Positions 18,420 through 27,237 of a DNA stretch of 64,000 nucleotides are shown here, piece by piece. Position numbers and translations under genes: made by a program. The stretch comes from Mesorhizobium_K marinum (GTDB lineage: Bacteria; Pseudomonadota; Alphaproteobacteria; Rhizobiales; Rhizobiaceae): assembly GCF_040813715.1 (NCBI RefSeq), contig NZ_JBFOCH010000030.1; one strand, given 5' to 3'. Under the pieces are notes generated by a model. That model did no database searches and was not told the origin of the DNA. It was given only the letters and a program-made list of their open reading frames with translations. Numbering within the stretch: position 1 is the stretch's first letter; each line of letters begins with the position of its first letter.

Positions 18420-19519
18420 GTGCGTGGCCTCGCGAAGCGGTCTGCAATTTTCATCAATATGGTCATCGCGATGATGATGATCACGAGATAGACCATCGCC
18501 AGCAACGTTCCGTAGCCGACGTTGGATCGATCCCGATATTCACGGAAAATGAAAGAGGTGACGGTGTCGGTCGCACCGCCCGGGCCGCCGGCGGTCAGGT
18601 TGATGACGATGTCCGCCAGCTTCAGCTTGAAGATGATGCGGATGAGGATCGCCGTGATCGACACCGGCAGCATCAACGGGAAGGTGACTTCCCAGAAGGT
18701 CTTCCAGGGACCTGCGCCGTCGACGCGGGCGGCCTCGGTCAATTCCTTCGGGATCGCCTGCAGTCCGGCCAGGATCATGATCATCATGAACGGAATGAAG
18801 GTCCACGCGTCGAGCAGCATGATGGTGAGGCGCGCAATCTCAGGCGAGCCGAAGAAGGACGGGTTCTCCCAGCCGACCCAGCGCGCAAAGCGCGCGATCG
18901 GCCCGAAGCGGATTTCCAGCATCGACTTGCCGATCATCCAGCTCACCGCGACCGGCGAGAGCATCAGCGGCAGCAGGAACGCGACGCGGAAGAACTTGCG
19001 GGCGCGGATCTCGGCATTGAGCAGCAGCGCCAGGCCGAACGCCACGGCGTACTCGACCAGGATGGCGAGGCTGTACAGGACCATGTTGGTGAGCGCGTTC
19101 CAGTAGAACGGGTCGGCCCACATCTGGCGGATGTTGTCGAGCCCGTTGAACTGGCGTCCGAGCGGGGACGACAGGTTCCAGTTCGAGAAGGCGATGACCA
19201 GTCCGAACAGGAGCGGGAATACGGTGAGCGAGATGACGAACAGCGCCGCAGGCAGAACGAAGAGCGTGCGCTTGCCCTGTTCGCCGCGAATCAGAACCTG
19301 GCTCCAGCAGAGGCAGATGGCCCAAAGGATGTAGGCGTAGAGCGTTGGGCGCCAGGTCTCGAAGCCGAACTGCGCATAGCCCATCTGCTGCGCCGTCTGG
19401 GCGGCGGCCACCAGCGCGACGATGAGCGCCGAGCCCCATACGATGGCGCGGCCGAAGGCCTTGCGCCGGTCGGATATGTCGTCAGCCGTGACGACGTGAA
19501 GGAGATCCCCCTGGCTCAT
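18416..19519 (-). CDS. ABC transporter permease, MalF-like (367 aa)
   Basis: Partner permease of the same importer. Unlike short CUT1 permeases it has extra N-terminal hydrophobic segments (about 24-42 and 55-72) before the six-helix core, as in MalF. The EAA loop is TEAARVDGAGPWKTFWEV (about 269-286), followed by MLPVSITAILIRIIF and TAGGPGGATDTVTSFIF. The start chosen has a G-rich ribosome site (GGGGGCGC) directly upstream; an ATG 11 codons earlier lacks one. It is separated from the solute-binding-protein gene by a strong hairpin. Confidence 0.91.
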   Translation of the reverse strand: MSQGDLLHVVTADDISDRRKAFGRAIVWGSALIVALVAAAQTAQQMGYAQFGFETWRPTLYAYILWAICLCWSQVLIRGEQGKRTLFVLPAALFVISLTVFPLLFGLVIAFSNWNLSSPLGRQFNGLDNIRQMWADPFYWNALTNMVLYSLAILVEYAVAFGLALLLNAEIRARKFFRVAFLLPLMLSPVAVSWMIGKSMLEIRFGPIARFARWVGWENPSFFGSPEIARLTIMLLDAWTFIPFMMIMILAGLQAIPKELTEAARVDGAGPWKTFWEVTFPLMLPVSITAILIRIIFKLKLADIVINLTAGGPGGATDTVTSFIFREYRDRSNVGYGTLLAMVYLVIIIIAMTILMKIADRFARPRT

Positions 19520-19588
19520 GCGCCCCCGATAGCCATATTCCTGAAATTGCAAAAGGCGGCTTGCGTGTCGCCGCCCGACCGAATGTAT

Positions 19589-19616
19589 GGGGTGCGCGCC
19601 TCAGGGCGCGCACCCC
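19589..19616 (-). promoter_or_regulatory. Intercistronic stem-loop after the solute-binding-protein gene
   Basis: GGGGTGCGCGCC (19589-19600) and GGCGCGCACCCC (19605-19616) form a perfect 12-bp stem with a 4-nt loop. On the minus transcript it lies 6 bases after the binding-protein stop and 70 bases before the permease start, with no T-tract. This is the position of the hairpins that protect upstream binding-protein mRNA or attenuate permease expression in other ABC operons. Confidence 0.75.
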
Positions 19617-19622
19617 GCCGTG

Positions 19623-21266
19623 TTACATGCCCAGCGAGGCCTTGTAGAGCTTGATCTGGCTCTCGCGACCGATCTGGTCGGTGATCTTCTCCCAGGCCGC
19701 GGCGATGGCGTCCGCGGTTTCCTGCGCCGACTTGTACTGGCCGGCGAAACCCTTCGCCAGTTCGTCTTCGGCCACGGAATAGTACTGGAAGATACCGGGG
19801 ATGCGCGGCTCGATCGCCGCGTTCGGGTGGTTGTAGCTGTCGGCGTTCGAGCCCAGATAGTCCTCGATGAAGGCGCGATCGTAGCCGGCTGCTTCCCACT
19901 CGTCGTAGTTGAAGTGCGACTGGCGGTAGGGCTGGAAGCCGGACGGATAGGCTGCCGTCCAGAGCGACAGGTCCTTGCCGCCCAGATGGGCAGCCGCGGA
20001 CCATGCGGCCTTGCGCTTCTTCTCGTCGGACGAGACGCGCGAGGTCACGTATACGCCCCAGCCGATGTAGGCCATGTTCGGCGCGAAGTTTTCCTTCTCT
20101 TCCCAGGCGCTCGTCTTGGAGTTGTAGACCTTCTTGGCGCCGGGGTTGATCGAGAAGCCGACGACATCGCCGACGACCGAGGTGTCGGACGTGCGTGCGT
20201 TCGAACCGACGTCGCCCCACCAGGTCAGGGCCGCGCCGGTGCCGGCGAGGAACTGCTGGAAGGCGGTGGTGCCGGGGTCGGCGTTGATCTGGTCCGGCGG
20301 ATAGGCGCCGGCCGCGATCAGGTCCATGACGTCCTGGATCGCCTGCACGAAGGCCGGGTTGTTGACGCGCGGCTTCATGGTGTCCGGATCGAACAGCCAG
20401 GCCTTGTCGTCGGGATGCTTGGCATAGGCCGACGCGCGGTCTTCCAGGAAGTAGAAGCCGAAGCCGCCCCAGCCCTTCAGCGGGTCGAGGAAGCCGTATG
20501 CGGGCAGGCCGGTCAGCGGGTCGGTCTTGCCCTTGACGGCGATCGACGCGGCGTTCACGTCGTCCCAGAACTTCGGCACTTCGGCCATGCCGCTAATGGA
20601 GCCGTCGCCGAAATAGTCCTTGCGGTAGGCGAAGGTGTGGCAGTCGCCGTCGATGGTGATGCGATAGCTCTTGCCGTCCCAGGTGCCGACCGGCGGCTTC
20701 AGGTAGCCGACGAGATCGTCGGCCTCGATCTGGGTCGCGACCCAGTCGGGCATCTCGTCCAGCAGTCCCTTGCTCGCGGTGTCGCCTTCGAAGGGCGCGC
20801 CCATCTCGATGATGTCGAAGTCGACGGTGCCGGTGGCGATCGACTGCTGCAGGCGGGCGTTGTAGTCGGCCTGGGCGAGGTCGATCCAGTTGATCTTCGC
20901 GCCGGTATAGGCCTCCCACGGCTTCAGGAAGCCGCGGAACAGGAAGTTGTGCAGGTTCTGGTTGTTCAGGCCCATGAAGGTGAGCTCGACGCCGGCGAAT
21001 TCGCCCTCGGCGACGTTGGCCTTGGTCGCACCGAGGCACAGCTCGCCGACTTTCTGCCAGTCGGCGTCCGTGGGCGAGCCCTTGCCGACGCCGGGGATCT
21101 GCAGGATCTGCGCGCGCAGGGCCGCGTCCGCGGACGCCTGACGCGTCAGCATGCCGAGCGGGCCGGTCGACGCAGCGGCAACGGCCGCGACGCTGGCAGC
21201 GCCCTTCAGCAGCTGCCGACGCGTAGCGCCCGCCCGCATCAATTGATCGTAGATTCCAGTTTTCAT
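19623..21266 (-). CDS. ABC transporter solute-binding protein with Tat-type signal (547 aa)
   Basis: Periplasmic carbohydrate-binding protein of the family 1 extracellular type, longer (547 aa) than the usual 420-450. The N-terminus TRRQLLKGAASVAAVAAAS is a twin-arginine signal, with cleavage likely near ASA-DA (about 47). Family features include PWEAYTGAKINWIDLAQADYN, then DIIEMGAPFE and a C-terminal MAYIGWGVYVTS. A strong GGGAGG ribosome site precedes the ATG. First gene of the minus transcript, divergent from the ATPase gene; a hairpin after its stop suggests it is made in excess. Its ligand is probably a sugar or sugar acid, from the enzyme neighbours. Confidence 0.92.
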   Translation of the reverse strand: MKTGIYDQLMRAGATRRQLLKGAASVAAVAAASTGPLGMLTRQASADAALRAQILQIPGVGKGSPTDADWQKVGELCLGATKANVAEGEFAGVELTFMGLNNQNLHNFLFRGFLKPWEAYTGAKINWIDLAQADYNARLQQSIATGTVDFDIIEMGAPFEGDTASKGLLDEMPDWVATQIEADDLVGYLKPPVGTWDGKSYRITIDGDCHTFAYRKDYFGDGSISGMAEVPKFWDDVNAASIAVKGKTDPLTGLPAYGFLDPLKGWGGFGFYFLEDRASAYAKHPDDKAWLFDPDTMKPRVNNPAFVQAIQDVMDLIAAGAYPPDQINADPGTTAFQQFLAGTGAALTWWGDVGSNARTSDTSVVGDVVGFSINPGAKKVYNSKTSAWEEKENFAPNMAYIGWGVYVTSRVSSDEKKRKAAWSAAAHLGGKDLSLWTAAYPSGFQPYRQSHFNYDEWEAAGYDRAFIEDYLGSNADSYNHPNAAIEPRIPGIFQYYSVAEDELAKGFAGQYKSAQETADAIAAAWEKITDQIGRESQIKLYKASLGM

Positions 21267-21549
21267 CTAGGTTCCTCCCAAGCTTGGTTCAGGGTTGCGT
21301 TTGGTCGCTCTCCGAGGCCGAATATCACTGTCACTCCCACTGCCGGCCCGGGCTGATCGAATTAGACTGTCTGCCCGTGTCCGCGCGGGATGTCGGAGAT
21401 GCTAAATCGATAGAAAGCGTCCGACACTAAGGGGCAATTCCGCTTGAAGTCAACGCGATGCGCAATGTTGTTTGCATCGATTGAATCGACCAGTGGACTC
21501 GGCCTGTCCAGTTGACTAGTTTCGGCCGGAAATTTGCATCGGGGGGACG
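21267..21549. promoter_or_regulatory. Divergent promoter region of the sugar ABC transporter
   Basis: 283 bp between the binding-protein gene (minus) and the ATPase gene (plus). No gene is visible. It is poorer in GC than its surroundings and contains the short inverted repeat GCAATGTTGTTTGC (arms GCAA/TTGC, around 21460-21473) and TTGACT about 35 bp before the ATPase ATG, but no convincing -10 box. It must drive both halves of the importer. Confidence 0.45.
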
Positions 21550-22599
21550 ATGGCGCAGGTCGCAATCCGCAATGTGTCGAAGGCATACGGGTCCGTTCAG
21601 GTCCTGCATGGAGTGAGCGTCGATATCGCCGACGGGGAGTTTGTCGCGCTGGTCGGTCCGTCCGGCTGCGGCAAGTCCACATTGCTGCGCATGATCGCGG
21701 GTCTCGAGGCCATCTCCGGCGGCGACATCGCCATCGGCGACCGCGTCGTCAACCATCTGCCGCCGAGCAAGCGCGACATTGCGATGGTGTTCCAGAACTA
21801 CGCGCTCTATCCGCACAAGACCGTGGCTCAGAACATGGGCTTCGCGCTGAAGCTGCGCGGCATCGATCGCGCGCAGATCAGCGAGCGCGTTCGCGCCGCG
21901 GCCGAGATTCTCGATCTGGCGCCGTATCTCGACCGCTATCCGCGCCAGCTTTCCGGCGGCCAGCGCCAGCGTGTGGCAATGGGCCGCGCCATCGTGCGCG
22001 ATCCACAGGTCTTTCTGTTCGACGAACCGCTGTCCAACCTCGACGCGAAGCTGCGCGTGCAGATGCGCACCGAGATCAAGGAACTGCACCAGCGCCTCAA
22101 GACCACGACGATCTACGTCACCCACGACCAGGTCGAGGCGATGACGATGGCCGACAAGATCGTCGTCATGCAGGCGGGCCGGATCGAGCAGATGGGCGCG
22201 CCGCTGGAGCTCTTCGACCGTCCTGCCAACACCTTCGTCGCCGGCTTCATCGGATCGCCGGCGATGAACATGCTGAAGGGCAAGGTCGAGGCCGGCGGCG
22301 TCCGCGTCGACGGCGCCCTGCTGCCGATGTCCGGCAGCCAGCAGGTGGCCGAGGGCCGCGACGTGATCTATGGCGTCAGGCCCGAGCATTTCGAGATCGC
22401 GGACGAGGGGCTTTCGGCTCGCATCTCCGTGGTCGAGCCCACCGGGTCGGAAACCACCGTCGTGCTGCGGTTCGGCTCGAGCGAGGTCGTCGCCCTGTTC
22501 AGGGAGCGCCACGACTTCAAGCCCGGCGACACGCTCCACCTGCGGCCGCGCGCCGATGCCGTCCATCTGTTCGACCCGGACGGCGGCAAGCGGCTCTGA
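21550..22599 (+). CDS. ABC transporter ATPase, MalK/UgpC type (349 aa)
   Basis: Cytoplasmic ATPase of a CUT1 importer: Walker A GPSGCGKST (36-44), Q-loop FQNYALYP (about 81), signature LSGGQ (134-138), Walker B VFLFDE (154-159), H-loop VTHDQVEAMTMADK. The C-terminal 120 residues are the OB-fold regulatory domain (VIYGVRPEHFEI). Start: GGGGGGACG just upstream. It is transcribed away from its probable permeases at 17.5-19.5 kb and leads a transcript with mutarotase and ribokinase genes. Confidence 0.94.
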   Translation: MAQVAIRNVSKAYGSVQVLHGVSVDIADGEFVALVGPSGCGKSTLLRMIAGLEAISGGDIAIGDRVVNHLPPSKRDIAMVFQNYALYPHKTVAQNMGFALKLRGIDRAQISERVRAAAEILDLAPYLDRYPRQLSGGQRQRVAMGRAIVRDPQVFLFDEPLSNLDAKLRVQMRTEIKELHQRLKTTTIYVTHDQVEAMTMADKIVVMQAGRIEQMGAPLELFDRPANTFVAGFIGSPAMNMLKGKVEAGGVRVDGALLPMSGSQQVAEGRDVIYGVRPEHFEIADEGLSARISVVEPTGSETTVVLRFGSSEVVALFRERHDFKPGDTLHLRPRADAVHLFDPDGGKRL

Positions 22600-22640
22600 C
22601 CGGCCCTTCGGGCCAAACCAGTTCGGGAGGAATTGAGTGA

Positions 22641-23096
22641 ATGCTTAAGGGTGTCCATCCGCTGCTCAATGCAGACGTGCTCTACGCGCTGCGCGCCATG
22701 GGCCACGGCGACGATCTGATCATCGCCGACACCAACTTTCCCTCCGATTCGGTGGCGCGTCAGACCCGGCTCGGCAGGGTGCTGAGGATCGACAACACAA
22801 CGGCCGCCGAAGCCGCGGCCGCGATCCTCTCGGTCTACCCGCTCGACAGCTTCGTCGACGACGCCGCCGCGCGCATGGAGATCGTCGGGAAGCCGAAGGA
22901 GATACCGCCTGTCCAGAAGGAAGTGCAGAAGGCGATCGACAAGGCCGAGGGCAAGCGCTGGCCGATGATCTCGATCGAACGCTACGCCTTCTACGAGCGC
23001 GCCAAGCAGGCCTACTGCGTGATCCAGACCGGCGAGCGTCGCTTCTACGGCTGCTTCGCCTTCCGCAAGGGCGTCATCCCTCCGGACGCGGACTGA
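22641..23096 (+). CDS. RbsD/FucU-family sugar mutarotase (151 aa)
   Basis: Interconverts the anomers of a free aldose (L-fucose for FucU, ribose for RbsD). MLKGVHPLLNADVLYALRAM carries the conserved N-terminal histidine, followed by GHGDDLIIADTNFPSDS; the late ERYAFYERAKQAYCVIQTGE and FYGCFAFRKGVI match FucU better than RbsD. A GGGAGG ribosome site precedes it. Placed 41 bp after the ATPase and 6 bp before the ribokinase, it probably prepares the imported sugar for the dehydrogenase or kinase of the cluster. Confidence 0.9.
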   Translation: MLKGVHPLLNADVLYALRAMGHGDDLIIADTNFPSDSVARQTRLGRVLRIDNTTAAEAAAAILSVYPLDSFVDDAAARMEIVGKPKEIPPVQKEVQKAIDKAEGKRWPMISIERYAFYERAKQAYCVIQTGERRFYGCFAFRKGVIPPDAD

Positions 23097-23102
23097 CACC
23101 AG

Positions 23103-24035
23103 ATGCCTGACCAGAAGCCGGTCGTAATCCTTGGCGTCTTCGTCGCCGACACGGCCTATCGCGCGGCCCGGGCGCCGCGCATGGGCGAGACGATCCTTGG
23201 ATCGGATTTCAAGCTAGGACCGGGCGGCAAGGGGTCCAACCAGGCCGTCGCGGCGGGCCGGCTCGGGGCCGACGTGACCTTCGTCACGCGGCTCGGCAGG
23301 GACCCGTTCGCAGACATGGCGCGCGCCACCTGGAAGGACGCGGGCGTCAAGGCTGCCGTCATCGAGACCCCGGAGAGCTACACCGGCGCCGCCTACATCT
23401 TCATCGAGGAGACGACAGGCAACAACGCCATCATCGTCTGCCCGGGCGCGGCTTCCATGATCTCGCCCGAGGACATCGACGCCAACGCCGCGCTCATTCG
23501 CTCCGCCGGCGTGTTTGTCACCCAGCTCGAGCAGCCGGTCGCGGCCGCGCAGCATGCCCTGGAAATCGCCAGGCAGGCGGGCGTGACCACGATCCTGAAC
23601 CCGGCTCCGGCGGCGACGCTTCCAGACCGGATGTTCGCGCTCAGCGACTATGTGACACCGAACGAGACGGAAGCCGGCGAACTGACCGGCATGGCGGTCG
23701 AAACGGTTGACGATGCGCGCCGCGCGGCCGACAGGCTGCTGGCGATGGGTGTCGGCACGGTGATCGTCACGCTGGGCGAGAAGGGCGCACTGCTGCACGC
23801 GAAGGGGGCGTCGGAGCACGTGCCCGCCGTTTCGGCGGGTCCGGTGGTCGAGACGACCGGCGCGGGCGACGCCTTCAACGGCGGTCTTGCCGCGGCACTG
23901 TCGCACGGCTTAGCGCCGCCCGAGGCGGTGCGTTTCGCCTGCGCCGTCGCCGGCATCTCGGTGACGCGGCCCGGAACCGCGCCGTCGATGCCGTCGCTCG
24001 CCGAGGTCGAAGCGCTGTTGCGCGCCGGCGGCTAG
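23103..24035 (+). CDS. Ribokinase (PfkB family, 310 aa)
   Basis: ATP-dependent sugar kinase. GPGGKGSNQAVAAGRLGADV (about 40-59) is the substrate and N-terminal PfkB signature; ETTGAGDAFNGGLAAAL (about 252-268) is the C-terminal signature with the catalytic aspartate and anion hole; LNPAPA and PNETEAGELTG are also typical of ribokinases. The last residues are a short acidic helix. It ends 10 bp before the convergent LysR gene. With the mutarotase it forms a classical import, mutarotation and phosphorylation set, alongside the oxidative genes at 10-12.5 kb. Confidence 0.92.
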   Translation: MPDQKPVVILGVFVADTAYRAARAPRMGETILGSDFKLGPGGKGSNQAVAAGRLGADVTFVTRLGRDPFADMARATWKDAGVKAAVIETPESYTGAAYIFIEETTGNNAIIVCPGAASMISPEDIDANAALIRSAGVFVTQLEQPVAAAQHALEIARQAGVTTILNPAPAATLPDRMFALSDYVTPNETEAGELTGMAVETVDDARRAADRLLAMGVGTVIVTLGEKGALLHAKGASEHVPAVSAGPVVETTGAGDAFNGGLAAALSHGLAPPEAVRFACAVAGISVTRPGTAPSMPSLAEVEALLRAGG

Positions 24036-24045
24036 CGGTCCCCGC

Positions 24046-25074
24046 TTAGCCGAGAGGGAAGGGTGCTCGCGCCGCGCTCCCCGCCGCCAGGCGCTTTGCC
24101 GGTTGCGCGGGGGTCCAGGCCGGCATCGCCGGCACCGGGTCTGCATCGCGAGGGGGCAGGCGGCGGACATTGGCTGCGCATGCCTGCTCGGGCCTGGTGA
24201 TCCACTCGACGAAGCCCTGGATCGGCGCCCAGCCCTTGTGGCGAAGCGGTGCGCCGACGCGGTAGCGGCTGTGTTCGGTCCGGCTCTCGGCGCAGAGGAC
24301 TTTCAGCCGGCCCTGCCGGATGTCGTCGGCCACCAGGAATTCGGGCAGCAGCGCGATGCCCTGTCCGGCCAGGGCCGCCTCGATCAGCACTGCAAGGTCG
24401 TCGAAGCGTGCTTCGCTGGCCGTCGAAGCGTTGCAGTCCTCCGCCGCGAACCACTGCTGCCACAGGTCCGGCGTGCGGTTGCATGCGAGGCGCGCCATGC
24501 CGGCAAGCTGCCGCGGGTCCACGGCGCGCGCCCCGCCGCCGGCCATGGCCGGCGATGCGACGACGATGCTCGGTCCGGAAACCAGCGTGCTCGTCTGGCC
24601 GTCGCGCCACGGCAGGGATCCGTCGCAGATCATGCAGTCGGCCTCGACCAACTGCGGGTCGTCGGACGAACAGAACGACAAGAGGTTGACGGTGCAGTTG
24701 GGAAAGGCGCCGGAGAAGCCCGCGAGCCTCGGCACAAGCCACCGAATCGCAAAGGCCGTCTGCGCAGCGACGCGGATGCTGTCGCGCCCCTGGGCGGACG
24801 CACGGATGTCCTCGGTCGAGGTCTGCAACTGGCGCAGGAGCTTGCGGGCATGTCCGAGGTAGGTCTGCCCGATCTCGGTAAGCGAGACCTGGTTGGTGTT
24901 GCGTGTCAGCAATTGGAAGCCGAGCACGCCTTCGAGCTGGCGAACGCGCTTGCTGACCGCGCCCTGGGTCAGCGCGAGATCCTCGGCCGCGCGCGAGAAG
25001 CTCAGATGCCGCGCGGTCGCCTCGAATGCGATGAGGCCGGACACCGAAGGTATGGATCGTCGAGGAAGTTCCAT
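24046..25074 (-). CDS. LysR-family transcriptional regulator, GcvA-like (342 aa)
   Basis: The N-terminal winged helix-turn-helix is clear: GLIAFEATARHLSFSRAAED, then LTQGAVSKRVRQLEGVLGFQLLTR (about 13-60). The co-inducer domain follows the GcvA/AmpR subgroup style (WLVPRLAGFSGAFPNCTVNL, then CNRTPDLWQQWFAAEDC and GQGIALLPEFLVADDI). It is about 30-40 residues longer than usual, with a proline- and alanine-rich C-terminal tail. It lies downstream of, and in the same direction as, the ornithine-cyclodeaminase operon (53 bp gap), so it may be its regulator. Confidence 0.92.
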   Translation of the reverse strand: MELPRRSIPSVSGLIAFEATARHLSFSRAAEDLALTQGAVSKRVRQLEGVLGFQLLTRNTNQVSLTEIGQTYLGHARKLLRQLQTSTEDIRASAQGRDSIRVAAQTAFAIRWLVPRLAGFSGAFPNCTVNLLSFCSSDDPQLVEADCMICDGSLPWRDGQTSTLVSGPSIVVASPAMAGGGARAVDPRQLAGMARLACNRTPDLWQQWFAAEDCNASTASEARFDDLAVLIEAALAGQGIALLPEFLVADDIRQGRLKVLCAESRTEHSRYRVGAPLRHKGWAPIQGFVEWITRPEQACAANVRRLPPRDADPVPAMPAWTPAQPAKRLAAGSAARAPFPLG

Positions 25075-25126
25075 CGTGCAAATGTCCAGGTGGAGGGACG
25101 GCCGCCCCGCGACCGTCCCGGTTGCA

Positions 25127-26101
25127 TCAGCTAGAACAGGTGGTCGAGAATTCCCTGCCGAAGTGGCGGTCCATCAGGTATTTCGCGACCCAGTAGTCGA
25201 GGTGGCTGCCGCCGCCGTTCTTCATCATCGTGATGTCGCTGTCGCTGGTGCGGCCTTCGGCCTTGCCCTGGATCAACTCGAACAGGTCCGCCCTGACGTG
25301 GGACGGCGCGATGACGCCGCGTTCGAACGGCCCCAGGAACTCGCCGGAGCGGGTCGTCGTCTGGCGGTGGTCGACGAATATTTTTGCGCGCTTGAGCACG
25401 TCGTCGTCGGCTTCGCGCATCTCCGGCGTGAAGGAGCCGATCAGGTCGACATGGCAGCCGGGCTTGAGCAGCTTGCCCTTGAGGTGCGGCGTCGTCGCCA
25501 TGGTGGCGCTGCAGATGATGTCGGCTTCGGAAACCGCTGCGTCCAGGTCGCCAGCGACTTCGGCCGAAATGCCCTTCTCGGCGAGCTTGGCGGCCAGCGC
25601 CTCGGCGTTCGACGATGTCCGGTTCCACAGCAGGACCCGCTTGATCGAGGGACGCACCGTGAGATGTGCCTCTACCGTGTAGGGCGACAGCGCGCCGGCG
25701 CCGATCATCAGGAAGGTTTCGGCATCCGGCCGCGACAGGATGCTGGAGCCGAGCGCGGAGTCCGACGAGGTCTTGCGGAAGATGATGGCCTCGCCGTCCA
25801 TGACCGCCTCGGTGATGCCGGTCTGGCCGTTCATCATGCAGTAGAGCGAATTGACGTTGGACACGCCGTGCCGCTCCCTGTTGTTGGGGAACGAGGTCAC
25901 GAACTTGGCGAGGATCGCTTCCTGCGGCTCCCACGCCGGCAGGATGATGAAGATGTCCGGCTGCCCGGCGGGATTGGGCTCCTGGTAGATCAACCGGTCG
26001 GAGTGCTTCGGCATGCCGCCCTTGTGCGCCTTGCGCAGCGCCTCGACGAGGCCTGCGAAGTCGCCCAGTTCGTGCACCCGGCGAGCGTCGATCATTTCCA
26101 T
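25127..26101 (-). CDS. Ornithine cyclodeaminase / mu-crystallin family protein (324 aa)
   Basis: NAD(P)-binding enzyme of the family that includes ornithine cyclodeaminase, alanine dehydrogenase of archaea, ketimine reductases and EutC of ectoine use. Visible are IFIILPAWEPQEAILAKFV (substrate-binding half), the dinucleotide motif FLMIGAGALSPYTVEAHL (about 130-147), LLWNRTSSNAEALA, and DIICSATMATTPHLKG with HVDLIGSFTPEMREAD, all conserved in the family. A GGAAAGGA ribosome site precedes it. It closes a minus-strand transcript with a polyamine-type ABC importer and a class V aminotransferase, so the ligand is probably an amino acid or amine derivative. Confidence 0.88.
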   Translation of the reverse strand: MEMIDARRVHELGDFAGLVEALRKAHKGGMPKHSDRLIYQEPNPAGQPDIFIILPAWEPQEAILAKFVTSFPNNRERHGVSNVNSLYCMMNGQTGITEAVMDGEAIIFRKTSSDSALGSSILSRPDAETFLMIGAGALSPYTVEAHLTVRPSIKRVLLWNRTSSNAEALAAKLAEKGISAEVAGDLDAAVSEADIICSATMATTPHLKGKLLKPGCHVDLIGSFTPEMREADDDVLKRAKIFVDHRQTTTRSGEFLGPFERGVIAPSHVRADLFELIQGKAEGRTSDSDITMMKNGGGSHLDYWVAKYLMDRHFGREFSTTCSS

Positions 26102-26148
26102 TGCAATTCCTTTCCGTATTTCAATTCCAACATGTCGGTGATGCGCGG

Positions 26149-27237
26149 CTAGCTCCGCAGCACGGCCACCGATTCGGGGCGCAAGGCTGCCTTGAAGACC
26201 TCGCCGACCTCGGCGACATCCTCCGCGCGCGCGTCCGCCAGCAGCGAGCGTCCATCCTCGGTCTCGAAGCGCACATGCACGCGATTGCCGAGGTAGGTGC
26301 GTTCGCTCACGCGGCCGGCGAGGCTGAGCCCGCCCGCCGCTGGCGTGGACGCCTGGAGATGCTCCGGCCTGACCAGCAGCGTCACCGCCATTCCGGGCGT
26401 CACGTCCCCCGGCGTCGTCACCGACGATCGCGGCAGCACCGCCTGGAAGGCGCCCGAGACGACGCGCATCTGTTCGCCGTCGACACCGTCGACCGTCGCT
26501 TCGAGCAGGTTTGCCGCGCCGACGAAGCTGCCGACGTAGAGGCTGACGGGGCGCGAATAGATGACTTCCGGCCGGTCGAGCTGTTCGATGCGTCCGTCGC
26601 GCATGACGGCGATCAGGTCGGACATCGACATGGCTTCCTCCTGGTCGTGGGTGACGAACACGAAGGTCTTGCCGGTCTTGCGCTGCAGCGACTTCAATTC
26701 GCGCTGCATTTCCAGCCGAAGCTTCAGGTCGAGCGCGCCGAGCGGTTCGTCGAGCAGCAGCGACACCGGGTCCGGGGCGAGTGCGCGGGCGAGCGCGATG
26801 CGCTGACGCTGGCCTCCCGAAAGCTCGTCCGGGCGGCGGTGGCCGAGTTGCGGCAGCTGTACGAGGTTGAGCAGGTCGTCGACACGCTTCTCCCTGGCCT
26901 GCCGGGACAGGCCCTGCATCTCGCAGCCGAAGCCGACATTTTCGCGCACTGTCATGTGCGGAAACAGGGCGTAGTCCTGGAACACCATGTTCACGGGCCG
27001 CGCGTTCGGCGGCAGGCTGGTGACGTCGCGTCCGCCGATCAGCACGCTGCCGGAATCGGAGGTGATGAAGCCGGCGATGGTTCGCAGCAGGGTGGACTTG
27101 CCGCAGCCCGACGGTCCGAGCAGGGTCAGGAACACGCCCGGCGCGACGGACAGCGAAACGTCGTCGATGGCGCGCATGCTGCCAAATGACTTGACGACGT
27201 TGCGGACCTCGATGGCGGGCTGGAGAGGAGCAGTCAT
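26149..27237 (-). CDS. ABC transporter ATPase, PotA type (362 aa)
   Basis: ATPase of a polyamine/opine-type importer: Walker A GPSGCGKST (41-49), FQDYALFPHMTV, signature LSGGQ (139-143), Walker B SLLLDE (159-164), VTHDQEEAMSMSD, and a C-terminal TOBE domain (about 285-360). The start overlaps the upstream permease stop by four bases. The FQDYALFPH spelling and the gene order with two non-EAA-sugar permeases point to the PotABCD group and not to MalK. Confidence 0.93.
   Translation of the reverse strand: MTAPLQPAIEVRNVVKSFGSMRAIDDVSLSVAPGVFLTLLGPSGCGKSTLLRTIAGFITSDSGSVLIGGRDVTSLPPNARPVNMVFQDYALFPHMTVRENVGFGCEMQGLSRQAREKRVDDLLNLVQLPQLGHRRPDELSGGQRQRIALARALAPDPVSLLLDEPLGALDLKLRLEMQRELKSLQRKTGKTFVFVTHDQEEAMSMSDLIAVMRDGRIEQLDRPEVIYSRPVSLYVGSFVGAANLLEATVDGVDGEQMRVVSGAFQAVLPRSSVTTPGDVTPGMAVTLLVRPEHLQASTPAAGGLSLAGRVSERTYLGNRVHVRFETEDGRSLLADARAEDVAEVGEVFKAALRPESVAVLRS

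Noticed and set aside
19587..21356. 589-codon plus-strand frame opposite the solute-binding-protein gene
   Set aside because: Composition is arginine- and valine-rich shadow sequence; the minus-strand binding protein with Tat signal explains the region.
22600..22616. GGCCC-TTC-GGGCC hairpin between the ATPase and mutarotase genes as terminator
   Set aside because: Short stem, no T-tract, and the downstream genes clearly belong to the same transcript.
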